From contig NZ_JAAAMU010000005.1 in NCBI RefSeq assembly GCF_009909195.1, forward strand, positions 310,001-374,000: a stretch of 64,000 nucleotides of DNA. The letters are read 5' to 3'. Source of the DNA: Paenibacillus sacheonensis. GTDB lineage: Bacteria > Bacillota > Bacilli > Paenibacillales > Paenibacillaceae. Positions 8,718 through 16,070 of the stretch are shown piece by piece. The notes beneath the pieces were generated by a model, which saw nothing but the letters and a program-made list of their open reading frames with translations, had not been told where the DNA came from and made no database searches. The position numbers and the translations under genes are program-made. Positions within the stretch are counted from its first letter, which is position 1. Each line of letters begins with the position of its first letter.

Positions 8718-9131
8718 CTAGTGGAGCAGGCGTCCTTCCACTTCGGCGAGCACGTCCTTCGCCTTCGTGATCCATTTGCTCTCGACCTCGGCATCGGGAT
8801 CCAGCGGCTCCTGAAATTGATTCATCAAACCGCCCAGCGTGCTCACCTGCGCCTCGCTGTCCAGCCCTTCATTGTACACATGCTTCAGAACGAAAGGCTG
8901 GCCCAGCTTGATCTTGGCGTCCAAGTCCTGCGTCTCGCTGTCGATCGCGCCGTTAATGACCGCGAACGGCATCCGGAGCCAGACCATCTGCGCTTCATCG
9001 AGGCTGCGGTCGAAATAGCCGTGCTCGTAGTCCCAACTGCCGCCAAGCGCGAATTGATGCTCCTCCAGCAGGCTCTGCACTTCGGTAAATTCCTTCTCGC
9101 TGAATTCCAGCTTCGATTCAAGGGGGATCAT
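8718..9131 (-). CDS. YugN-like family protein
   Basis: 137-aa cytosolic protein that I recognise as YugN-like from the pattern IPLESKLEF, GGSWDYEHGYFD, VWLRMPF, LGQPFVLKH and NQFQEPLDPDA. No biochemical function is established for the family. An in-frame ATG three codons upstream (9140) lies right against the GAGGAG sequence, whereas the ATG at 9131 has 10-nt spacing and matches the family's MIPL start, so 9131 is preferred. Confidence 0.75.
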   Translation of the reverse strand: MIPLESKLEFSEKEFTEVQSLLEEHQFALGGSWDYEHGYFDRSLDEAQMVWLRMPFAVINGAIDSETQDLDAKIKLGQPFVLKHVYNEGLDSEAQVSTLGGLMNQFQEPLDPDAEVESKWITKAKDVLAEVEGRLLH

Positions 9132-9189
9132 AACGGGCATTCTCCTCTTGGCCTTAGTATAGCGTTAAGGTACCCTGCCCCGTTGACAA

Positions 9190-9855
9190 TTATCCCGTCT
9201 TTACCCACCCTTTGCGATGCGCGTAGACGGCCAGCTGCGTCCGGTCTTCCAGCTCGCATTTCATCAGCAGATTGCTGACATGCGTCTTCACGGTCTTGAT
9301 GCTGATATGGAGCTCTTCGGCGATTTCCTTGTTCGCCATCCCTTCGGCGATGAGCAGCAGCACTTCCTTCTCCCGGTCCGTCAAGCCTTCATCCGCCCCC
9401 TGCGTGCTTCGCTGCCGCAGGCCGCGCGTCAACGCCTGGGAAACGTCATGCGTCATGACCGGCATTCCCTTGGCCGCGCCGTTCAGCGCATAGATCAGTT
9501 CCTCCGCGGAAACGGTCTTCAGCACGTAGCTGACCGCGCCCGCTTCGACGGCGGCAACGACCTTCTCGTCCTCCAGAAAGCTCGTCAGCATGACGATCTT
9601 CAGCTGCGCGAATTCTTTCATCATGATTCTCGTGGCTTCCACGCCGTCCATGACCGGCATCATCAGATCCATCAACACGAGCTGCGGAGGCCCGCCCGCG
9701 ATGCCCGCGCGAAGCATGTCGATCGCTTCCTGTCCGTTCGCCGCTTCGGCGATCACCTCGAATTTCGGATCCAGCATCAGATACGTCCGAAGCCCTGCCC
9801 GCACCATATCATGATCATCGACAATCATTATTTTCCATTGATCATTCGCGCTCAT
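9190..9855 (-). CDS. liaR: LiaR/VraR-like response regulator (NarL family)
   Basis: Receiver domain with DDHD acidic pocket, Asp63 in LVLMDLMMP, a threonine/serine switch (MLTSF) and the lysine in YVLKT. A LuxR-type helix-turn-helix follows at about 157-210 (LTDREKEVLLLIAEGMANKE, then TVKTHVSNLL). 221 aa. It overlaps the end of the kinase gene by 14 bp, so translation is coupled. Together with the upstream kinase and LiaF-like gene it forms the three-component cell-envelope stress system of Firmicutes; the assignment rests mostly on that context. Confidence 0.85.
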   Translation of the reverse strand: MSANDQWKIMIVDDHDMVRAGLRTYLMLDPKFEVIAEAANGQEAIDMLRAGIAGGPPQLVLMDLMMPVMDGVEATRIMMKEFAQLKIVMLTSFLEDEKVVAAVEAGAVSYVLKTVSAEELIYALNGAAKGMPVMTHDVSQALTRGLRQRSTQGADEGLTDREKEVLLLIAEGMANKEIAEELHISIKTVKTHVSNLLMKCELEDRTQLAVYAHRKGWVKTG

Positions 9856-10888
9856 CGTTTCGATCGGCTCCTTTTTTGTTCACGTAATTCGGCAGCGTGA
9901 CCCTGACTCTCGTTCCGCTCCCCGGCTTGCTGATGATGGACGCATCGCCGCCCAGCTTGCCTGCCCGCTCGCGCATGGTCGAGAGGCCGTAGGACCCCCG
10001 CTTCACTTGATCCGCCCGGAAGCCCGCCCCGTCGTCCTGCAGCGTCATGACGATTTGCCGCTCGGTTTCCGCCACGGTCAGCAAGGCCGTTTGAGCCCCG
10101 GCATGCTTGACGATATTCGCCATGGCTTCTTGGATAATGAGAAATAACTGATGCTCCTTCGCGTCCGACAGCTTCTCTTTCACGCGCCACTCAAGCACGC
10201 CCTGCAAGCCATTCTGCCGGCAGTAGTCCGGAAACCATTTATCCAGCGCCTCCTGCAGCGACCTGCCCTCAAGCTCCATGGGGCGCAGCTGCGCGATGAA
10301 GCCCCGCATTTGCTTCTGCGCCATGGAGGAGATAGAAATGAGCTGATCCATGACATCGCCCGCGCGGTCCGGATTGATCTCCAGCAGCTTCGGCAGCGAC
10401 GAAGCGGACATATGAATGGCGAACAATTGCTGGCTCACCGTATCGTGCAGATCCCGCGCCAGCCGCCGCCGCTCTTCAAGCACGGCCGCTTCATTGGAAG
10501 CCGCCTCGCGCATGACCTGCTCTTCGCCGGAGCGCTGTATCCACTGTGTTCGCTCGTCGAGCGATTCCAGCATATCGTTAAACTCCCGGAAAGCCGGCGT
10601 GAACGTGCCTTCTTCCGGCAGCCGCGTGCCGTAATTCCCGTGAGCGGCCTGCTTCAGCCCGATGACCATCATGTCGATCTGACGCTGAATCCGTTTGGCA
10701 GCCCAATATCCGAAGCCGGCGCTGACGAGCAGGAAGATGGCGATGACGCCGATCCACCAGTCGTTCCGGAGCTTTTCCTCGGTCAGCATCTCGCAGCCGA
10801 GCTCCCAGATCAGAACCGAGACGACGGACGAAGCGACGAAGAGAAGGATCATGTCCCATTTGCTATTTCGAAACAAACGAACCATCAT
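9842..10888 (-). CDS. liaS: LiaS/VraS-like sensor histidine kinase
   Basis: Two membrane segments (about 12-32 and 44-64) with a very short external loop mark an intramembrane-sensing kinase. A HAMP-like linker follows, then the HisKA_3 motif ARDLHDTVSQQLF (His148) and a HATPase domain with EAMANIVKHA (N box), DDGAGF (G1) and YGLSTMRERA. 348 aa agrees with the family. It lies 7 bp after the LiaF-like gene and overlaps liaR. In the family the membrane protein LiaF holds the kinase inactive until cell-wall damage occurs. Confidence 0.87.
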   Translation of the reverse strand: MMVRLFRNSKWDMILLFVASSVVSVLIWELGCEMLTEEKLRNDWWIGVIAIFLLVSAGFGYWAAKRIQRQIDMMVIGLKQAAHGNYGTRLPEEGTFTPAFREFNDMLESLDERTQWIQRSGEEQVMREAASNEAAVLEERRRLARDLHDTVSQQLFAIHMSASSLPKLLEINPDRAGDVMDQLISISSMAQKQMRGFIAQLRPMELEGRSLQEALDKWFPDYCRQNGLQGVLEWRVKEKLSDAKEHQLFLIIQEAMANIVKHAGAQTALLTVAETERQIVMTLQDDGAGFRADQVKRGSYGLSTMRERAGKLGGDASIISKPGSGTRVRVTLPNYVNKKGADRNDERE

Positions 10889-10895
10889 GCGCGGA

Positions 10896-12080
10896 TCAGC
10901 CTACCTTCGTGACCCGCACATCGCCGATAAACGTACTCACGTGCAGCCGTATTTTTTTGTCCGTATCCTGGAAAAACGGCGTTTCGACGTCGATGTTCTT
11001 GAAGATGCCGCCTTCCTTCTGCTCCAGCACCGCCACGTCCCCGATGAAGGCGCTCGTCACCACGTGAACGCCGATTTCGTAATCGTTCGGCAGATATATC
11101 TTCACATCCCCGATGAAGGAAGAAATGTTGATGACCGTTTCGCCGGTCGGAATTTGCGCTTTCGTCAGATCAAGCACCGTATCCCCGATAAAATGGGAAA
11201 TGTTCATCGGCTTAAGCTCCCAGTAATCGTGGCCGAGATAGATATCGCCGATAAAGCCCGAACGAGACTGGACGTTAGGATCGTGATTCCACCACTCCAC
11301 GCGATCCCTTCGGTGGAGATGGCGATGAATATGGCGCTGATAGTGATGGGAGTTCCGCCGCTCGATGCGCTCGCGGATCTTGGCCGCGTGCATGGCATGC
11401 TTCTCCCAGCGGTCCATTCGCCTCTTATGCAGATGCTGCGTATGCCGCCCCAGCGGCTCGCCTCTGTCATTGCCGGGAGGCTGACCGAATGGCCCTTCGG
11501 CCGCACCCGGGCCCGGAACCTGTTCTCGGTTCGGCCTCGATATGCGCGGATCCTGTTCTTCCGGACCGGAGAACGCGTCCGTTCGTTCAGCCGACTGCGG
11601 AATCTCGTCTTCCGTCCGAGGACGGGTAGGATCCGGGTGAAGCGGAGGTGCCGGCGGAACGGTTACGTCCTCGTCGGCCGGACCGTACGTATACGCTTTC
11701 CACTCGTCCCTCAGCTTTTCTTCGTTGATTTTCCGCGATTTGGGTTTAAATATCATGGAGAGTCCGAAGATAATGAGGACAAGCGGAGCGGCGAATTTCA
11801 TGATATCGCCCATCGACCAGACGAGCAGATCCAAATTGCGCCCGAGGAATAAAAACCCCAGCACGATCAGCACGCCCGAGCCGAATGCGCTGCCGCGGCC
11901 GTATACCATTCGCTGCAGCAAGCCCTGCACGCCCATAAACATAAGAATGATCGGCCAATAGACGGAGAAGATCTCGCCGATATCGAAATCCGCATAACCG
12001 CCTTGCCTTAAGAGGAGACCGACACCGACGACGATGATGAGAAGTCCCCACATTAATCGATTAATAAAATTACCGTTCAT
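10896..12080 (-). CDS. liaF: LiaF-like cell-wall stress regulator with long charged linker
   Basis: N-terminal membrane domain with four hydrophobic helices (within about residues 5-115) and a C-terminal beta-repeat domain in which SFIGD/TFIGD-type motifs recur (for example SRSGFIGDIYLG, SSFIGDVKIYLP, SAFIGDVAVL, STFIGDVRV), as in LiaF/VraT. Between them is a linker of about 150 residues: Pro/Glu-rich first, then unusually rich in Arg and His. At 394 aa it is much longer than Bacillus LiaF (about 240 aa). An upstream in-frame extension to 12215 is open, but MNGNFINRLMWG at 12080 gives the family-like N-terminus. First gene of liaF-liaS-liaR. Confidence 0.82.
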   Translation of the reverse strand: MNGNFINRLMWGLLIIVVGVGLLLRQGGYADFDIGEIFSVYWPIILMFMGVQGLLQRMVYGRGSAFGSGVLIVLGFLFLGRNLDLLVWSMGDIMKFAAPLVLIIFGLSMIFKPKSRKINEEKLRDEWKAYTYGPADEDVTVPPAPPLHPDPTRPRTEDEIPQSAERTDAFSGPEEQDPRISRPNREQVPGPGAAEGPFGQPPGNDRGEPLGRHTQHLHKRRMDRWEKHAMHAAKIRERIERRNSHHYQRHIHRHLHRRDRVEWWNHDPNVQSRSGFIGDIYLGHDYWELKPMNISHFIGDTVLDLTKAQIPTGETVINISSFIGDVKIYLPNDYEIGVHVVTSAFIGDVAVLEQKEGGIFKNIDVETPFFQDTDKKIRLHVSTFIGDVRVTKVG

Positions 12081-12304
12081 GACGACACCAGCTTCCGAAT
12101 GAATATGCAAGGTTTGTACGCCAAGTATAACAGGAGGCGCGGACGGCGCAAAAGGGTCTGTCGATTGACCCTTCCTACGTCTTGAGGCTGAGTTTGAAGC
12201 TATCTTCTCCTGCATAACGGAGCTTTCATCAAGCGGGGTTCTGAGCGCGGCTGAAGCATGGATAGAACACCGCTACAAGCCATAATGGAGCGCTTTCAAT
12301 TCGG

Positions 12305-12358
12305 TGTCACATCTTGTCACTTCATTCGTTGACATAACTAACACAGCACTTATATAAT
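12305..12358 (+). promoter_or_regulatory. amt promoter with GlnR/TnrA-like operator
   Basis: A perfect sigma-A promoter: TTGACA (12329-12334), 18 bp, TATAAT (12353-12358). Upstream, TGTCACATCTTGTCACT (12305-12321) fits TGT-N-A-N7-T-N-ACA with one mismatch in the last base. It is centred about 52 bp before the predicted start, the position from which TnrA activates in Bacillus. The rest of the divergent 12081-12420 spacer holds the liaF upstream region and no gene. Confidence 0.65.
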
Positions 12359-12420
12359 GGGTTTCGGACTAGGTTTGAGAGATAAAACCTAACATGGAAA
12401 GTAGACAGGGGATGGAAATA

Positions 12421-13716
12421 ATGGATGTAGCAGCTCTCTCCGTCGGGTTGAATACCATTTGGGTCGTATTGACGGCCGCGATGATTCTCCTGATGGAAGG
12501 CGGCTTCGCACTGCTAGAGGCTGGTTTCGTCAGACAGAAGAACGCGGTCAGCATCATCATGAAGGTTTTCGTGGACATTACGTTCGGCGCGCTCGTCTTC
12601 TACTTTCTCGGCTTCGGACTCATGTACGGCAAGGATGCCGGCGGTTTGATCGGCACGTCCGGCTTCTTGCTGCGGGGAGACTTATCCCACATTCAATTGA
12701 ATATCTCGAACGAGACGTACTGGCTCTTCCAATGCGCCTTCGTCATCGCGGTCATCTCCATCGTATCCGGGGCGGTCGCGGAGCGCATCCATTTCAGAGC
12801 CTATATCCTCTATGCCATAGCTATGACGGGCCTTATTTATCCGGTCGCGGGCCACTGGGTATGGGGAGTCGGCGGTTGGCTCGGCAAACTCGGCATGATC
12901 GACTTCGCGGGCTCCGCCGTCATCCACGCGCTCGGCGGTTTCGCCGCGCTGGCAGCCGCCATCTTCATCGGACCTCGAATCGGGAAATTCACGCCGGAAG
13001 GAAAGAGCAATATCGTTCCTCCTTCGAATTTGCCGCTCGCATCCGTCGGCGCATTCATTCTCTGGTTCGGCTGGTTCGGCTTCAACTCCGGCAGCACCCT
13101 GAATGCCACGAGCGGTTCCATCGGGCATATCGCGGTCACGACCATGCTGTCCGCGGCAGCAGGCGGTGCCGGATGCATCCTGTTCACGATGTTCCGCTAT
13201 AAGAAAGCCGACCCTCCGATGGTCATCAACGGCTCCTTGGCCGGACTAGTCGGCATTACGGCCGGCTGCTCGTTCGTCCCGGACGGGGCGGCCATGCTGA
13301 TCGGCGCCGTCTGCGGAATCGTCATGGTACTGGTCACGGAACTGCTCGAGAACAAAGGAATCGACGATCCGGTGGGAGCTTTCGCGGTACATGGCGCCAG
13401 CGGTTCGCTCGGAACGCTGGCAGTCGGACTCTTCGCGAAGCCGGAATTGGTCAAAGGCGTCGGCCTGGAATATTCCGGGCTGTTTTACGGCGGCGGCTTG
13501 AAGCTGCTCGGCGTGCAGGCGCTGGGGCTGGCCATCGTAAGCGTATGGGGCTTCGCGTTGACATGGCTCGTGCTAATGCTAATCAAACGGGTCATGCCGG
13601 TCCGCGTCTCCAAAGACGAGGAACTGATCGGACTCGACGTCGGCATACACGGCGTACCCGCTTATAATCAGGATCACGACTTCTTGGACGTCGAGCAGCT
13701 CAAATCGCGCCAATAG
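12421..13716 (+). CDS. amt: Ammonium transporter
   Basis: 431-aa Amt channel with about 11 membrane helices. Family landmarks include LMEGGFALLEAGFVR in helix 1, WVWGVGGWLGKLGMIDFAGS, HALGGFAAL, the pore region LWFGWFGFNSGS and the twin-histidine segments (VIHALGG and VHGASGSLG). An in-frame ATG nine codons upstream lacks a ribosome site; the chosen ATG lies 9 nt after AGGGG. No glnK/glnB gene follows, unlike many amt loci. A terminator lies downstream. The promoter carries a nitrogen-control site, consistent with use when ammonium is scarce. Confidence 0.93.
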   Translation: MDVAALSVGLNTIWVVLTAAMILLMEGGFALLEAGFVRQKNAVSIIMKVFVDITFGALVFYFLGFGLMYGKDAGGLIGTSGFLLRGDLSHIQLNISNETYWLFQCAFVIAVISIVSGAVAERIHFRAYILYAIAMTGLIYPVAGHWVWGVGGWLGKLGMIDFAGSAVIHALGGFAALAAAIFIGPRIGKFTPEGKSNIVPPSNLPLASVGAFILWFGWFGFNSGSTLNATSGSIGHIAVTTMLSAAAGGAGCILFTMFRYKKADPPMVINGSLAGLVGITAGCSFVPDGAAMLIGAVCGIVMVLVTELLENKGIDDPVGAFAVHGASGSLGTLAVGLFAKPELVKGVGLEYSGLFYGGGLKLLGVQALGLAIVSVWGFALTWLVLMLIKRVMPVRVSKDEELIGLDVGIHGVPAYNQDHDFLDVEQLKSRQ

Positions 13717-13740
13717 CCATGCCTCTCCTTCTATACTTGA

Positions 13741-13798
13741 GCCTCCATTGCTTGCAGCGACCTCGGTCCTGCTTGAAAATGGAGGCTTTACTTTTTCT
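13741..13798 (+). terminator. Intrinsic terminator of amt
   Basis: GCCTCCATT (13741-13749) pairs with AATGGAGGC (13778-13786), followed by TTTACTTTTTC. Confidence 0.75.
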
Positions 13799-13811
13799 TA
13801 TGAGCGCACGC

Positions 13812-13836
13812 AAAAAAACCGCCCTCACGAGGGCGG
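13812..13836 (-). terminator. Terminator of the coiled-coil gene
   Basis: CCGCCCT pairs with AGGGCGG around CACG, followed on the minus strand by seven T residues. Confidence 0.75.
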
Positions 13837-13844
13837 CCGAACGG

Positions 13845-14222
13845 TTAATTCAGTTCGTCTTCCATCTCGCTGGAGACGGTGATGATTTCCGACGGATCGG
13901 ATGTATTCAATATTTTGCGCGCCTGCTCGATTTCAAGCCGAAGCAAACGCACCTTCTCCATCGGGCGCTTGACGTAATGTATGTATTCGACGGCCACATG
14001 ATGCGCAGGCTTCTTGCCGGACAGGAGGCGGCGCAGCGTCGACATGGATTGATAGGTGCGTTCTTCCTGCAAACGGCGTCTCTCGTAGCGCTCCACCATC
14101 TGCTCGATCTCCGCGATCTCTTGTTCCCTCTTGGCGATATAAGTGCTCAGGAAAGGAATGACTTCCGCAGCCTTACGATGTTTCAAACGAGAAGGCGGGA
14201 TGTATGAAATAGGATCCGTCAT
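13845..14222 (-). CDS. Small coiled-coil protein of unknown function
   Basis: 125 aa, not recognised. It has no signal peptide or membrane segment. Residues about 25-60 and 85-110 show heptad-like leucine/isoleucine spacing within charged stretches, suggesting a helical hairpin. ATG start behind GGGGAGAGG. Flanked by its own terminator and convergent with amt. Base composition and codon use resemble its neighbours. Confidence 0.6.
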   Translation of the reverse strand: MTDPISYIPPSRLKHRKAAEVIPFLSTYIAKREQEIAEIEQMVERYERRRLQEERTYQSMSTLRRLLSGKKPAHHVAVEYIHYVKRPMEKVRLLRLEIEQARKILNTSDPSEIITVSSEMEDELN

Positions 14223-14486
14223 AATAATGCCTCTCCCCTCGCATGCATGTCATGTATAGTTACAAGAACTATCTTACATGATCATCTTTCGTTTGAAAAC
14301 CATTTTTTATTTGAAAGAAGTGGCAAATATTTGACGATGATGTCAGATCCCATAACACGAGGGGTCGCTTTGGCATTGAATTCCTGTCCAATTCCGCTCA
14401 AATCCCGCGACAGAGCATTCGGGTCCATCTCCAGTCGAGCGCTCCCAACTCGCACTACTCACGTCCATCATGCCCATTACATAAGA

Positions 14487-14512
14487 AAAGAGGGACCGCT
14501 TCAGGGTCCCTC
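14487..14512 (-). terminator. Terminator of the SASP gene
   Basis: GAGGGACC (14490-14497) pairs with GGTCCCTC (14505-14512), followed on the minus strand by TTTTCTTAT. Confidence 0.7.
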
Positions 14513-14535
14513 TCCTAAGCCGCAGGCGGCTTTCG

Positions 14536-14664
14536 TTATTTTTCCGCTTTTTGCGAAGCGGCTTTCGTCGATGCGTTAGCTGAGTTTGCCGCGTTCTCGG
14601 ATGCAAATTCAGCGTTGTAGTTGGATTTCTGCGCGTTGAATTTATTGTTTTTGTTTTTCGCCAT
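14536..14664 (-). CDS. sspE: Gamma-type small acid-soluble spore protein
   Basis: A 42-residue ORF beginning MAKNKNNKFNAQKSNYNAEF. It is rich in Asn, Ala, Lys, Gln and Ser, has no Cys or Trp, and contains the EFASE motif that marks gamma-type SASPs and their germination protease site. The family serves as an amino-acid store in the spore. It is shorter than SspE of Bacillus (84 aa, with a repeat) and has a single unit. A textbook GGAGGTGA sits 5 nt before ATG and a sigma-G-like promoter lies upstream. The symbol is by similarity of type only. Confidence 0.75.
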   Translation of the reverse strand: MAKNKNNKFNAQKSNYNAEFASENAANSANASTKAASQKAEK

Positions 14665-14689
14665 TGCTGCTCACCTCCCGTACGTCACT

Positions 14690-14720
14690 TAGTATGGCAG
14701 GCCCGCAAAGCGTTTATGTA
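14690..14720 (-). promoter_or_regulatory. Sigma-G-like (forespore) promoter of the SASP gene
   Basis: On the minus strand, -10 CATACTA (14690-14696) equals the forespore sigma-G consensus and -35 TACATA (14715-14720) matches TGAATA at four of six bases, with an 18-bp spacer. Confidence 0.55.
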
Positions 14721-14750
14721 AGCCCAAAGAAGGGAATCCGTGCGTATTTC

Positions 14751-15278
14751 TTAGTAGGACATCCATTGCCGCAGCCGATGCTTTGTGCGATGAATCCGAG
14801 CTTTGATCGTACCGATGGGCACTTGCCATGCCGCCGCGATTTCCTGATCCCTGTACCCGTAATAGAACTTGTACAGCAGCAGCGCCCTCGTGCGGGAGTC
14901 GAGCGATTCCAGCAGCTCCCGGATCTCCATCATAATCCGATGCTCGTCCCGGCGGCAATACAGCTCCTCCGCCCCAGGATCTCGATCGCCGAGCGGGTAG
15001 GTCATGCGGGACTGTTTATTGATGGTCCTTGCCGTATTGGCCGTTATCACCTTGGCCCAGGCATCCAACTTATCGCGTTCCCGCAGCGTCCTGTGCTTCG
15101 TCAATATACGCACCCAAGCTTCCTGCACGGCATCCTGCGCGTCCGATTGATTGCGCACGTTCGACATAGCCACCACGATCATCGAATTGTAAAGCTGCAG
15201 CAGCTTGTCTTCCATCAAGTCGAATTTTGGCGATACCAAATCGTTCACTTGGTCTATCGGACTCTGATCGCCATTCAC
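14751..15278 (-). CDS. ECF-type RNA polymerase sigma factor
   Basis: 175 aa. Region 2 is at about 25-90 (SDAQDAVQEAWVRILTK resembles the region 2.2 core-binding helix; DAWAKVITANTA the region 2.3/2.4 part). Region 4 is at about 115-172 (LESLDSRTRALLLYKFYYGY, then QVPIGTIKARIHRTKHRLR as the recognition helix). GTG start; GGGGG lies 9 nt upstream. No anti-sigma gene is adjacent, so the trigger is unknown. Which promoters it reads cannot be told from this window. Confidence 0.82.
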   Translation of the reverse strand: MNGDQSPIDQVNDLVSPKFDLMEDKLLQLYNSMIVVAMSNVRNQSDAQDAVQEAWVRILTKHRTLRERDKLDAWAKVITANTARTINKQSRMTYPLGDRDPGAEELYCRRDEHRIMMEIRELLESLDSRTRALLLYKFYYGYRDQEIAAAWQVPIGTIKARIHRTKHRLRQWMSY

Positions 15279-15340
15279 TAATAACCGCCCCCAGTTACTA
15301 AATGATAACGTTTACATTTATTGTAGCACAGGAAATCTGT

Positions 15341-15379
15341 AAAAAAAAGAGAAGGTTCAACAAGGATCGTCAAACCTTC
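15341..15379 (-). terminator. Terminator of the 3D-domain gene
   Basis: GAAGGTT (15351-15357) pairs with AACCTTC (15373-15379), followed on the minus strand by TCTTTTTTTT. Confidence 0.7.
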
Positions 15380-15391
15380 CCGTATCTCTTT

Positions 15392-15982
15392 CTAGGACTC
15401 AAGCACGGATAGCGGCAGCGTCTTCTCCGCAGTGACTGCCTCGTTCAGCTTGGTCACCCGGGCTTCGGTCAACTTGCCGTTGCCCCGTTTCAACACGTAT
15501 ACCGTTACTTTGCGCTTGCCCCATTGCTTGAAGACCTGCTTCCTCGTTTCAAAATAAAGGTCGATTTTCCTGCCTTTAATGGCCGATCCCGTATCCGCTA
15601 CGATACCGTAACCATAGCCCGGTATGTAGAGCACCGTCCCGATCGGAAACACCTTGGGATCCGCAGCGATCGTGGAGACGAAGCTTCGGCGCACCTTGAC
15701 GCCGGAATAAGTGATGCCGTAAAGCGGATGCCCCGGCCGTTTGCCGGTGGACTCCACGCCAGCCGTATATCCGGTAGCGGTGACTTGCATATGATGAAGG
15801 TCCTTTGTCGATTCGAATGACATCGCCGCGATCCCGAAATCGTCCTTCTTTCCGGAATTGCCCGGCTTATTGCCTGCGGCGCCTGCCGCCCCGCACCCGC
15901 CCGGCACTAGTTGGCTGAACAGCAGAAGCGCTGCAACGCATGACAATAAAAGGCGATGAAGCGATAAAAAGCTTGTCGTCAT
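15392..15982 (-). CDS. Secreted 3D-domain protein (putative peptidoglycan-active)
   Basis: 196 aa with an N-terminal signal peptide (hydrophobic core about 10-25). The C-terminal two-thirds carry the 3D domain: VTATGYTAG, then [38 protein letters not shown], with the conserved aspartates of the double-psi barrel seen in YabE, YocH and MltA-related proteins. The LVPGGC segment is not a good lipobox, as Pro stands at -3. The first codons lie in the 3' arm of the thrS terminator hairpin and AAGGAGG lies in its loop, so transcription and translation of this gene are probably affected by that structure. Confidence 0.82.
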   Translation of the reverse strand: MTTSFLSLHRLLLSCVAALLLFSQLVPGGCGAAGAAGNKPGNSGKKDDFGIAAMSFESTKDLHHMQVTATGYTAGVESTGKRPGHPLYGITYSGVKVRRSFVSTIAADPKVFPIGTVLYIPGYGYGIVADTGSAIKGRKIDLYFETRKQVFKQWGKRKVTVYVLKRGNGKLTEARVTKLNEAVTAEKTLPLSVLES

Positions 15983-16034
15983 TAGGGTTTGTAAGCCTCC
16001 TTAACACGAAGGATACCCTATGACGACAAGCTTT
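15963..16034 (-). terminator. thrS terminator overlapping the next gene's start codon
   Basis: On the minus strand the arm AAAGCTTGTCGTCATAGGGT (complement of 16015-16034) pairs with the arm at 15968-15988: a 20-bp stem with one bulge and a 26-nt loop, then TTTTT. The 3' arm contains the ATG and first codons of the 3D-domain gene, and the loop contains AAGGAGG. Confidence 0.7.
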
Positions 16035-16070
16035 ATGCGGCGCGCCATGCGCCATGGTCGATGTCTGCGA

